Assembly (NCBI GenBank): GCA_027943245.1
Contig: JANDJZ010000469.1
Location: forward strand, 1 to 30,396
Direction: 5' to 3'
DNA length: 30,396 nucleotides
Origin: Acanthamoeba sp. SK_2022b
Taxonomy: Eukaryota; Discosea; Longamoebia; Acanthamoebidae
Made by a program: the position numbers and the translations under genes. The stretch's first letter is position 1. Every line of letters begins with the position of its first letter. Under the pieces are notes generated by a model, which saw nothing but the letters and a program-made list of their open reading frames with translations, ran no database searches and was not told the DNA's origin. This document shows positions 20,236 to 30,214 of this stretch, piece by piece.

Positions 20236-21215
20236 ATGCAGAACGACGCGAAGATCAACAGCAGCTCGCGCACGGCGGCCCGCCGCGCGAGGGCAGTAGC
20301 TCGGCACATGGGTCTGGTGGCGGAGACGAGTGGCCGGCTCGAGCTGGCAGCCACCAACGCAGCCAAGAAGGAGGTCGATGAGGAGAAACTCCGCCGCAAG
20401 AAAGAGCAGCGCAAGCAGCGACGCGAGGAGGAGCGTCGCCAGCTGGGCGAGGAGCGCGTTGAGGATTTCAACGCTGACGTAATCACTCCCCATCTCGCCC
20501 TGGCCGTAGCAACGCGTCTGACATGCCCGCATGCGCGTAGGTGATGGCCGAGTACGTGCTGGGCAGCAAGTACAGAGCCCAGCGGCGCGTGGTGATGGAG
20601 AGCGTCAAGGCCAACGCCGAGCTGTTTCCCTACAACTTTGAGCTTAGCAAGGAGGATCACCGAGAGCGCGTGCTGCACCAGGTAATCGCCTCGCCGCATG
20701 CTCTGTACGGACGCGCGGGCCTGAGCTCACACCAGATCTGTGCTACTACTTTGCCAGCTGCGATGGATCGTTTCGCAGGGCTGGGCGTCGCTGGACATGC
20801 TCAAGTACGTCACGGTGTGGTATGCCACGCTGTCGCTTTGCTGTGGTCTCACATGCGTGTGTGTGTGTGTGTGGCGCTCGCAACCCAGGAACGATCCCAC
20901 GATGTACTGCAATTCGCTGGAGCCCCTGATTGGCTACGACGGCTCCATCACCATTAAGGCGGGAGTGCACTTCTTGGTATGGAAGGGGCACGCACACACG
21001 CACACACGCACACACACATGCGCACGCGCACAACCTGGGCTCCTACTCAACTTTGCGACGCCTCGCACCTTGCTGCGCGCACAGCTGTTCGGTGGCTCGC
21101 TGGTCAACCTGGGCTCGGAGAGGCATCGCAAGTGGTACAACGTCACCAACGATCTCGTCGAGGTAAGTTCTGGCGCTGGGCGTTCTCCACATCCATTTCT
21201 GCCTTTCTTATTCGC

Positions 21216-21280
<65 letters not shown>

Positions 21281-23922
21281 GACACGCAGGGCGGCTGCTT
21301 TGCCATGACCGAGCTGGGCCACGGCTCCAACGTGCAGGGCATCGGGACCACCGCAGTCTACGACAAGGCCACCGGCGAGTTCGTCATCAACACGCCCACC
21401 GACATTGACCGCAAGTGGTGGATCGGACACGCCGGTACACAGTGGCCCCTCGCGCCGCCATGCCTTTCCCCCCGGGATCCTCACCGTTCGCTTCTCGCCA
21501 GCGCACGCCAAGAATGCGGTGGTGTTTGCCCAATTGAGCGTGGATGGCCAGGAGCACGGCGTGCACGCTTTCGTCGTGCCCCTGCGGCCCCGTGACAGCA
21601 ACGCGACCTATCCCGGTATCCTCATCGGCGATTGCGGACACAAGATGGTTCGTGCGCGCGTGCATCGTCCGCCCAGCCGTGTGAAGAACAAACACACGTT
21701 TCCTTAACGATTTCACTCATTTTCTTCTTCTTTTCCAATCTGCGTGCAACACTCAGGGACTCAACGGCGTGGACAACGGGTGGATGAAGTTCACCAACGT
21801 GCGCATCCCGCGCGAGAACCTCCTCAACCGTTTCGCCGACGTGCAGCCCGACGGCCAGTACGTGAGCTCGGTCAAGAACCCACGTACGCGCTCTGCCGCT
21901 GTTCGGTTTTCTTTCCCCAGTGCCTCGGAGCGAGCTCTCATCCAACGCCGCAGTGAAGCGTTTCGGTCGCCAGCTGGCCGCCCTTACGTGCGGGCGCGTG
22001 TGTCTGGTGTCGGGATCTGCGGCGACGCTGTCGGTCGCGTTGACCATCGCCATCCGCTTTGCCGCCGGGCGCAAGCAGTTCGGCCCGCCCGGCGAGCCCG
22101 AACAGCGTACGGTCGCCCTCATCCACGCAAACGCACGCCGATCGCAGCTGGACCGGGTGATGCATCAGACTGATCATGCGTGGCTCCCCCGCATGTAAAT
22201 AGCCATCCTGGACTACATCTCCCACCAGCGGCGTCTGATGCCCATGCTGGCCAACTGCTACGCCTATCGCCTGATGGGCCACTACTTGCTCGACCTCTAC
22301 AAGAGTACGCCAGCCCCTCACCATCGCACGTGCGGTCTCGCCTTGGTCGACGCCACCACTGACCGCCTGGTCTGTCGACAAATTCACGCGCAGGCGCGGA
22401 CAGCAACAACGCCAAGGCCATCGGCGAGCTGCACTCGCTCTCGGCCGGCGTGAAGGCCGCCGCCAGTTGGTACACCAACGGTACCGCCACTCCTCCCACC
22501 CAGTGATCTCGAGATGGAGAGAGGGGGAGAGAGAGAGAGAGAAAGAGGGAGGGAGAGGGAGGGAGGGAGGGAGAGAGAGAGAGAGAGAGAGACGGCGAGG
22601 CGCTGATGAAGAGGTGGCCGTATTGGATCGAGTGCAGTGGCGCTGCAGGTGTGCCGCGAGTCGTGCGGTGGACAGGGCTACGCAGCCTACAACCGCTTCT
22701 GCCACCTGCGAAACGACCACGACATCTACCAGACCTTTGAGGGCGACAACACCGTGCTCATGCAGCAGGTGGCCAAGGACCTCCTCACCCAGTACAAGAA
22801 GCAGTTCGACGGCAAGCCCTTCTCCGGTAAGCTCTTGGCCCCCTCCCCCAGCGCGCTCCTTTTTTGTCGACAGTCAACGCGCGCAGGCTCACCGCTAAGC
22901 GCACACAGGCATGCTCAAGTACCTGGGCAAGCAGATGGGACACGTCATCTCGGAGAGCAACCCCTACGTCACCAACATGGCCTCGTGGACGCACCTCAGG
23001 GACCAGGAGTTCCAGAAGGAGTACGCGCCTCCCCCGCCACCAACCCACTCCCAACTCCCCAAGCAATGGCATCGTGCAACGTGTACTGGGGGCGTGGCGC
23101 TCACCACGTCGCCCTCCTCCTGCGCAGCGCGTTCGACTACCGGGTGGCCCGTCTGCTGCACAACACGGCGCAGCTGCTCCAGAAGCGCGCCAAGCACAAC
23201 GACTTCTTCACCGCCTGGAACCAGACCCGTACGAACGCCACTGCAAATTTTTTTAATTATTTTTCATTATAGTTATTTTTATTATTTTTTTGATTATTTT
23301 ATTTTATTTTATTTTATTTTTTGATTAACTGGAATTGGGATTGCGCAGTGCCCGAACTGCTGCACGTGGCCGAGGCCCACGTCGAGCGGGTGGTGGTGAA
23401 GCAGTTTGTCCGCCGCGTGAACGACTGCCCCGACGTGAACTGCAAGCACGTCCTCAAGCTCTTGTGCGACCTCTACGCGCTCACCAAGATCGAGCAAGAC
23501 CTCGGTACTCCTTCATGCCCTTTCTTCTTCTTGCCGTGGCCTCGTCTCATTTCGCGGCATTCTCACGCGCAACGTTTTTTTCTCTTGCTACCACAACAGC
23601 CGTGTTCAGCAAGGAGGGCTACATCAAGAAGAGGAAGGCCAACGCCATCAGCGAGCTCATCACCGAGCTGTGCCAGGAGGTGCGCATCCACGCCCTCCGC
23701 CTCGTCGACGCGTTCGAAATCGACGACTTCATCGTCCACGCCCCTCTCGGCCTCAAGGTGCGCTCGCCTCCCCTCCCCGCCTGACTCCACTCTTTCCTTC
23801 CCTCGGCCTCATGCTCATGATGATGGCCTTGTGTGCGATGGCAGCCGGACGGAGGCGAGCCCCTGCTGCGGGTGCTCGACTACGTTAAGACCCACTACGC
23901 CACCTACCCGCAAAGCTCTTGA
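20236..23922 (+). CDS. ACOX: Acyl-CoA oxidase (plant ACX2-like), peroxisomal beta-oxidation
   Basis: Seventeen exons: 20236-20478, 20541-20681, 20758-20804, 20889-20976, 21085-21162, 21290-21434, 21502-21647, 21757-21883, 21921-22106, 22203-22304, 22394-22480, 22638-22826, 22909-23020, 23128-23228, 23349-23504, 23600-23757 and 23845-23922, 727 codons. It oxidises acyl-CoA to trans-2-enoyl-CoA, passing electrons from FAD to O2. Supporting motifs are [19 protein letters not shown] (FAD and substrate), [46 protein letters not shown] and [13 protein letters not shown] with the catalytic Glu (about 498). The domain order and C-terminal region resemble long-chain ACX2 of plants. About 85 extra N-terminal residues are very charged ([15 protein letters not shown]). 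The C-terminus, YPQSS, is not a PTS1. Introns hold (TG)n, (CA)n and (GA)n tracts. Confidence 0.95.
20990..21279 (+). repeat. (CA)n-like and (CT)n(TG)n tracts in acyl-CoA oxidase introns
   Basis: Intron 4 carries an impure CA/CG tract at 20990-21031. Intron 5 carries (CT)n at about 21216-21234 followed by (TG)n at 21235-21279, ending ten bases before the acceptor (cgacacgcag). The CA tract is the opposite orientation to the TG tracts seen elsewhere in introns of this window. Confidence 0.9.
22511..22594 (+). repeat. (GA)n purine tract in acyl-CoA oxidase intron 11
   Basis: About 80 bases are nearly pure purine (gagaggggg, gagagaga, gggaggga and similar) on the coding strand. This makes the intron pyrimidine-poor until shortly before its acceptor at 22637. 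Such a tract can form triplex DNA. Confidence 0.85.
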
Positions 23923-24039
23923 CGCCTCTCTTTGTGAGCACTACTTTGGTGACGTCAGCAGCCACCACCCTATTTAAACAAGATCTTTGCCGGCAAACCA
24001 TAAACATCAGCTCGAGTAGCGCGTTTTTCAGTGTTGGCA
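23923..24039 (+). promoter_or_regulatory. Compact promoter of the phosducin-like gene
   Basis: Only 117 bases separate the acyl-CoA oxidase stop codon from the next ATG. A perfect palindromic TGACGTCA (CRE/bZIP-type site) lies at 23950-23957 and a TATA-like TATTTAAA at 23971-23978, about 60-70 bases upstream of the ATG. The spacing is typical of a TATA promoter, so the downstream gene should have its own start rather than read-through. Confidence 0.6.
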
Positions 24040-25183
24040 ATGTACCTGCAGAGTGCTGGCCGCGATCGCGGCACTGAATGGGATGAGATTCAGAGGCGGA
24101 TGGGCAACAAGCCGCAGCTTGCGGAAGATGAAGATGAAAATGAAGAAGTCGATTACGGCCGCGCGCTGAAGAGCAAGAGCGAAAAGCTGAAGGATGACCT
24201 CGTGGCTAGAAACGCCTCCTACGATGAGGTCAAGGAGCTCGAGGACGAGCTTCTTGATGATGATGATTTCTTGGAGCAGTACAGGTACCGTGATCTTGCC
24301 AGCATTTAGTTTTTATTTTTGTTTAAGTAATGCTACATTTTCGAATTTAAACATTTTATTATTTAATCATTGCATTGTTCTCGGCAGGAAGAAGAGAATC
24401 GCAGAGCTGCAGGCCAAGGCGCAGAAAGACGTCTACGGTGATCTGGTGTCGATCTCTGAGCCTGAGTACAAGGAAGTGGTCAACACCCCCAACACGTGGG
24501 TTGTCGTCTTCCTCCACAAGTCGGGCATTCCTTCGTGCCAGCTGATGACTCAGATCCTGCAACGGCTTGCCGGCACCTTCAAGGCGACGCGCTTCGTCAA
24601 GATCGATTCTCAGGAGGTGCCCATCCCACACGCGCACTCAGCACACGCACACGCGCACGCGCGGCTGACATGTTGGCGATTGTCCTATTGCGGGGGGAAG
24701 GCCATCCACGGCTACCCCGACAGGAACCTGCCCACGTTGATCATTTACCACAACGGCGAGCTCAAGAAGCAGTTTGTCGGCGAGAGCGCCTTTGCCAGGG
24801 GCGAACCGACTGTCGCCGGTACGTCGTGGCCGCCACCTCCGCTTGGCTGGTCTCCGCGTTCTTATTCCGCCTACGCGTCTGTTGCTGTTGGTGGTGGTGG
24901 TGTTGCTGTTGTTGTTGTTGGCACCAGATGTGGAGTGGAGGCTGAAGCAGGTGGGCGCTGTCGATTCAGACATGGAGGAAGACCCGAGCAAGAACAAGGG
25001 CCCATCCGTACTCTCACCTTTCGCCACTTGCCTTGGAGAGGGAGGAGCTGCAAGCTCACGCTCACCCTGCTTCCATGTTGGTTGGTTGGTTGGTTGGTTG
25101 GTTGGTCGTGTTTTGGGGATTATTCGCAGGTGCGCCTCAACTACGTGGCCGCTCGCTCACGCCGAGATGACGAAGACGACTGA
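24040..25183 (+). CDS. PDCL3: Phosducin-like protein 2 family (PDCL3/PhLP2-like) chaperone cofactor
   Basis: Exons 24040-24284, 24388-24616, 24701-24818, 24928-25007 and 25130-25183 give 241 codons, the usual length for PDCL3. PhLP2 proteins have a thioredoxin fold without redox cysteines and assist the CCT chaperonin in folding actin and tubulin. The N-terminal helical part has TEWDEIQRRMGNKP. The fold begins at KKRIAELQAKAQKDVYGDLV and continues through SISEPEYKEVV, WVVVFLHKSGIPSCQLM, ATRFVKIDS and GYPDRNLPTLIIYHNG, all family signatures. The C-terminus is charged (RSRRDDEDD). Exon 3 uses an unusual acceptor, gggggaag, preceded by purines rather than pyrimidines. Intron 3 has a (GTT)-rich tract and intron 4 a (GGTT)n tract at about 25078-25105. 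Confidence 0.93.
25078..25106 (+). repeat. (GGTT)n tetranucleotide tract in a PDCL3-like intron
   Basis: Seven consecutive GGTT units lie 23 bases before the acceptor of intron 4. The tract is short but perfect and was not seen elsewhere in the window. Confidence 0.85.
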
Positions 25184-25394
25184 TCATAGCAGGAATGCGT
25201 AACAACTATTTATGACTTGTGTCAGACCACTTCACCTGTGCAGAGTAAAAGATGTCCACCACCACCACCATGAGCATTGCTGTAGCTGGAAAGTTCCAAC
25301 AGCGAGAACAGGAGCCCATTGGCCCGCCGGCTTTGTCCGTTGTTGTGCGGTAGCTTGAGTTTGGCCGGGACAAAAGCGCGACGAAGCACACAAA

Positions 25395-26633
25395 ATGGCG
25401 ACCACAGGAGAGGAGGCCTACTGGAACGGACGCTGGACGAAGGAGCCCATCACGGTGCCGGCGAACGACCTCTCCGTGCTGCGTGGGTTTGGCTGCTTCG
25501 ACTTCCTTCGGACCTACCAGAGGTGCTCCAGCACAGCCCCCTGAATGAGGCCCGGAGGCTCCAAGCTAACGGAACGTGGGGGGGGGCAATATATTCCACG
25601 GCAGGCGTCCCTACCGCACGAAGGAGCACGTAGACCGTCTTTTCCACTCCGCACAGTTGCTGGGCCTCACCATCCCCGCCACCCAGGACGAGGTAATTTG
25701 TATTTATTTACATTATTTTATTTATTTATTACATTTTTTATTTGTTCATTGATCATACAAAATGTTTATTTTAGCGTTATGCTGACTTGGTGGCTTTTCG
25801 GGTGGCCACCGAAGGTTGTGGCGTTGGTGCATGAAGGTATCAAGCGTAACCCTCACCTTCCCGAGCTCTACATCAAGATGACCGTTACCGGTACCTGCAC
25901 TCCTCTCCCTCTCTATCGCAACCAGACAACGAGCTCACCCGCATACAGGCGGCGTGGCCAAGGACGGCAAGGCGTTGGAGCCGGGCGAATCCTCGTTCTA
26001 CGTCACTTTCGGTCCCGCGTCCGATACCCCCGCCTCCTACTACCAGAAGGTAACGCGCTCTGCCTCCTGCCCTTCCCGAACCCTCTACGTGCGTGGAGCT
26101 GATTATTTTATTTATATTATTTTCAAATATTATTATTAATTTGTAGGGCCTGCGACTGCACACGGCCGCCTACGAGCGCTACATTCCCAAGGCCAAGTCC
26201 CTGGGTAAGAGGAGGGGACAACCTCATGGCGTGCGTGTAGAGCATGTCTGACTCCCTTCTCTCCCCCCCCCCCTCTCGATGCGAATTCGCAGCGTACATG
26301 GCGGGCGTGGTCAACTACCGCAAGGCCAAGGACGCGGGTGTCGACGACGTCGTCTACGTGGATCGCCATGGACGCATCCTGGAGGGTACCGCGCGCCTCC
26401 CTATAGAGACCCCACGCACGGACGAGAGGCCTGATGGCGCGCGCCAACCAGGGCCCACGTGGAACTTCTTTGCCGTGCGCGAGGGCAAGATCCTGGTGCC
26501 TCACAACGAGCTCGTCCTGACCGGCATCACCGCCCAGTTTGTCGAGCAGGCGGCCCAGCAGCTCGGTACACCGCTCCTCACGCCACTCTCTCTCGAGACC
26601 GGCGATCGCTCGTCTTCGTGTGCGCTAACGTTA

Positions 26634-26698
<65 letters not shown>

Positions 26699-27003
26699 TG
26701 GCCCGCAGGCTACGAGCTGGTGTTCGAAGAGGTGCCCGCCTCGCAGATCGACTCGCTGTCGGAGGCCTTCGCCACGAGCACCACCAAGGTGCCCACATGG
26801 ACTCACGGCGCTGCGTCACCTCTTTGGGTAACCGTGCGTGCTTGGGATGTGATGGTTGCGTGCGTGCGTGCGTGCGTGCGTTGATGCAGGGAGTGATGCC
26901 GATCACCGAGATCGATGGGAAGAAGATCGGCGGTGGTGCTGTGGGACCTGTCGTCACCGCCCTCATGAAGCTGTTTGACGAAGAGACGGCTCGACTGGAG
27001 TAG
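25395..27003 (+). CDS. Fold-type IV PLP-dependent aminotransferase (BCAT/D-amino acid aminotransferase class)
   Basis: Exons 25395-25522, 25605-25692, 25815-25890, 25949-26049, 26147-26204, 26293-26385, 26452-26565, 26709-26788 and 26890-27003 give 283 codons, a normal class IV length. Class features are the N-terminal RGFGCFDFLRTY and the arm RPYRTKEHVDRLFHSAQLLG. The IPKAKSLAYMAGVVNYRKAK segment contains the likely Schiff-base Lys (about K148, in K-S-L as in D-amino acid transaminase). VDRHGRILEGPTWNFFAV, LTGITAQFVEQAA and VMPITEIDGKKIGGGAVGPV also match. Substrate could be a branched-chain amino acid, D-amino acid or aminodeoxychorismate; sequence alone does not decide. Exon 3 has a weak acceptor (ccgaag), chosen because the upstream ag at 25774 leads to a stop in the required phase. 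Confidence 0.9.
26636..26880 (+). repeat. (TG)30 and (GCGT)n tracts in consecutive aminotransferase introns
   Basis: A pure TG run of about 60 bases (26636-26696) ends 12 bases before the acceptor of intron 7. Intron 8 has (TGCG)n at about 26858-26880, ending nine bases before its acceptor. Both lie where a polypyrimidine tract would normally be. Confidence 0.9.
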
Positions 27004-27170
27004 AGTAAAGCTCTCTCCCGCGTGGCTCACACCGCAAGACATAAAACGCAACACCAGCCACCGACCACTAGCAAATGCATGTTCTGGAGATGTCCGTTGA
27101 CGCCACCAACTTGGGAAAGACTCCAGAAGGCACTTGCTGAAGCAAACCAAGTTTGTGAAGCAGCGCAAAG

Positions 27171-28279
27171 ATGGAGAAAGAGGGCGAGAGGGGGAGCGCA
27201 CAAGCGACGGCGACGATGGAAAAGGTAGAGGACAGCATCGCGGCGAGCTTGGTGGGGCTTGCGGTGGGCGACGCGCTGGGCGCACCCGTGGAAGGCAGGA
27301 GTGGGGACGAGGTGGCCATCATCCTGACCGGGGCCGGTGCCACTGGCGCCCATGGGCAGCGGCCAGCCATGGCAGTCGACCACTGGGACGAGCACGCTGT
27401 GCGCGCCGCGTGCGACGCCACGAGAGCCCACAAAGGTGCGTGTCCTTGTCCTTTTCTCACATTTTTTTATTTTATTTTAAATAATAATAATAATAATATT
27501 TTTATGTAATAAGCCACTACTGGAAGAGCATGTCAGCTGAGAAAGAGGACGCCAAGGTGTGGCAAGTGGGTGGGATTACAGGGCCAACATGTACGGGGTG
27601 CAGGGCATCTACACCGACGACACCCAGTACTGCCTGTGCGGCCTGCAGTCCATCTTCGAGACGGGCCGCTTCGATCCCCAGCGCACTGCGGAGGGTAGGG
27701 GCCACCATTTCCCCATCATTGGCAGCCCAGCCAAGCTTGGCTCTCTGGTGTCGGCCTGGCCTCACGCAGCACTCCACACACCGGGCAGTGTTCAGCAGAC
27801 TGCGGCTGTGCAAGGGCTCCGTGACGGGCAAGAGCTTCGGCCTGTTTCGCGGCACGGGGCAGTCGGGGAGGTATGCCCACCATCAAGAGCAGGGCACGAT
27901 GGTGTCTTCTTCAATGCTTTGTTGTGGCTCACCACTTACGCTCGCTCAAGGAAAGCGATCACCAAGATGGTCAACGGCGAGGACTGGCATGCCACGGGCC
28001 AGTTCACCGCCGGTTCGACTACGACTACTAACACTACTCGCCCTCCGATTGGTGCTTCATCGCTCATCACCCCCCCCCCCCATCATCTGTTTCAGGGAAC
28101 GGGGCGGCCATGCGCGTCGGCCCGCTGGGCGCGTTCTACTACGCGGACATGGAGAAGCTGCTGGTCAACACCATCGAGTCGTGCCTGCTCACCACCCGCG
28201 ATCCGCGGTGAGCGCCTGCGCCTGCGCCTGCTCCCGATCTCTCCGCAACACTCCCACGACTCACCCGTTTCTCTCTCTC

Positions 28280-28331
<52 letters not shown>

Positions 28332-29883
28332 CGCGCAGTGGAATCGCTGCAGGGCTGGCCGTCGCCATTGCCTGCGCCTACTTTGTCGGGCGAGCCGCCG
28401 GCCAATCGACCGCCTCCACCGGCGCCGGGCCCTCCGCGACGCCACCCCAAGACGACGACAACCGCGACGATGAAGATGACGACGACGAGGAGGACGACGA
28501 GGACGACGACTTTGACGCGAAGGAGTTCATCGGCTTCGTGGCCGAGCACTGCCGTCGGGGCGAAGCATTGATGCTGGAGCGGTATGGCCATCACCTCCTG
28601 TTCCCGGCCACCTCGGTCGCGCCGCCGTCGTCGTCGTCGTCGGCCAGCGCCAAGGCCAAGGGCCCGCCGGCGAGGCGCGGCGGCGGGAAGGGCAAGGTGA
28701 AGAAGGGCCGGCAGCGCGAGATGGAGCGCGGGAAGCGGGCCAAGGGCGAGAAGCGGCGCTCGGCGCCGGACACCGACGCGCGCGATCGTGCCCGCGCGCC
28801 GGACCTCGACAGTGCGAGGCCTCCCACCCCCCCCCCCAAACCCGCATATGAGAGCTGCGACGCCTTACGCGAGGCGCGATGGCTCTCCAGGCGTGCATCA
28901 GTTCTCGCAGGCGGTGAGGCAGTTGTCGGGCCTGGTCAACAGGAGCCTCGACCGCGCAGGCGTCGACATAGTCAAGCGCGTGCGTGGGCGTGGGCGTGGG
29001 CGTGGGCGTGGGCGTGGGCGTGGGCGTGGGCGTGGGCGTGGGCGTGGGCGTGGGCGTGGGCGTGGGAGCGCCAATGGAGTAATGGGAGCGCGCGCAGGCC
29101 CAGAAGCTGAGCGATAGGAAGGTGGCGCATCCGTGCCAGGGCTTCGCCTTCTGTTCGGTCTTGATGTCCATCCTCGCCGTGGCCTCGGGCTCCTCCTTCG
29201 AGGAGGCCCTGGTGGCCGCCATCTCCATGGGCGGAGACTGCGACACGTAGGCCTTCGCCTCTCTCTCTCTCTCTCTCGCTCGTGGTCTCGGCGCTATGGC
29301 TGACCCCACGCCGTGTACGTTTTGCTGTGCAAAGCGTTGGGGCCATGGTGGGCGCGATGGGCGGGTCTCGCTGGGGGCTGTCGGCGATCCCGAAGCGATG
29401 GGTGCGCCCCCCCCCCCTGCTTGCCCCGGCGTGACGCACGACCACTTTGACCAGCCACGCCGGCCAAGCGTTCACTCACACACTCCCCCCCCCCAATCGC
29501 GCCGACAGAGAAAGGGCGTGGCCAACTCGGAGGCCCTGCAGGCGCGCGGGATCCACCTGGCCCAGTTGGCGACCGGCAGACTCGCCGTGCAGCCGATCAG
29601 TCCTCAAGACTGCGAATCGGATGAGGACACGCACTCTTACCGCCAACAACAAGGAGGAGGAGGAGGAGGAGGAACAGAGGAAGTGGTGATGAGGGGGGAG
29701 GAGGAGGAGGAGGAATATGACGAAGATGAGGAAACTGATGAAGAAGACCTCGAACTTGAAGGAGGCGGCGAACGTGAGTCGAGGAGAGCGGCGAAACCAT
29801 CGCCGACGTGCTGCTGTCCGCAGCATTCGCTTGGCGGCCTGGTGGCGATGGAACGAAATCCTATCTGGCGTGTACGCGATTGA
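27171..29883 (+). CDS. ADP-ribosylglycohydrolase family protein with a charged insertion
   Basis: Exons 27171-27435, about 27557-27694, 27789-27870, 27951-28012, 28096-28207, 28339-28811, 28891-28979, 29098-29246, 29335-29401 and 29509-29883 give about 603 codons. The start of exon 2 is uncertain because several AGs fit. ADPRH-fold enzymes are all-helical, bind two Mg2+ and remove ADP-ribose from proteins or related compounds. Here are AASLVGLAVGDALGAPVEG, the metal-binding YTDDTQ (about 107-112), GNGAAMRVGPLGAFY and the second metal site MGGDCDTVGAMVGAMGG (about 451-467). Exon 6 inserts about 130 residues between catalytic helices: an Asp/Glu run, a Ser run, then a Lys/Arg/Gly segment. The C-terminal about 80 residues are again acidic and outside the fold. 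The last exon may splice further. The exact substrate is unknown. Confidence 0.85.
28268..28338 (+). repeat. (CT)n(TG)n(CG)n tract abutting a 3' splice site
   Basis: Intron 5 of the ADP-ribosylglycohydrolase gene ends in ctctctctct, then TG repeats at about 28282-28323, then alternating CG, ending directly in gcgcgcag. Alternating purine-pyrimidine sequence continues up to the splice site, so Z-DNA is possible (inference). Confidence 0.88.
28980..29066 (+). repeat. (GTGGGC)n hexanucleotide array within an intron
   Basis: About 14 copies of GTGGGC follow immediately after the GTGC donor of intron 7 of the ADP-ribosylglycohydrolase gene. Each unit has a GGG run on the transcribed-sense strand, so both the DNA and the nascent RNA could form G-quadruplexes. 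The repeated Ala-Trp and Arg-Gly peptides that appear in its reading frames are artefacts of the repeat. Confidence 0.92.
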
Positions 29884-29953
29884 CGCAAACCATTCAATGG
29901 CCAAAGCAGGCATCTTACACGCTTCGCCTCACTGTGCGCTCCGCGATACGCTG

Positions 29954-30172
29954 AAAGTTCGGAAATGGACAAGTTAAAAATCGGGACGGTTATTGTGGAA
30001 GGGTGCATCCTTCCACAATTCCAAAACGATCCCAACCCCAACCTAAACCCTAATCCTGACCCTAAACCAACACCCTAATCACTTCCCAACACCCTATGTG
30101 CACTGATCCCTGCTCGTTCTGCTGTTCTCTTTTGTGTGCCTCCGATTTTTAACTTGCCCATTCCCGAGTTTT
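29954..30172. mobile_element. Foldback (MITE-like) element with telomere-like core
   Basis: Left arm 29954-29984 and right arm 30142-30172 are inverted repeats matching at 27 of 31 positions, sharing ccgatttttaacttg and its complement. Inside lies a second, perfect 11-bp hairpin (attgtggaagg at 29992-30002 and its complement at 30009-30019, 6-base loop). A C-rich stretch with three exact CCCTAA hexamers follows (30048-30053, 30060-30065, 30073-30078). Length of about 220 bp, inverted ends and no coding capacity fit a non-autonomous DNA transposon. I could not identify a clear target-site duplication. A cruciform regulatory or replication element is the alternative. Confidence 0.55.
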
Positions 30173-30214
30173 AATAATTCCACGCACAATAACCCCCCCC
30201 CCCCAACATGCGAG

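Noticed and set aside
25775..25814. Earlier acceptor (ttttag at 25774) for aminotransferase exon 3
   Set aside because: In the phase required by exon 2 it meets TGA within the exon; the acceptor at 25814 keeps VVALVHEGIKRN in frame.
28980..29110. Ala-Trp or Arg-Gly repeat (RGG-like) tail on the ADP-ribosylglycohydrolase
   Set aside because: The array is intronic: splicing 28979 to 29098 gives VDIVKR-AQKLSDRK in phase and leads to the conserved GGDCDT motif.
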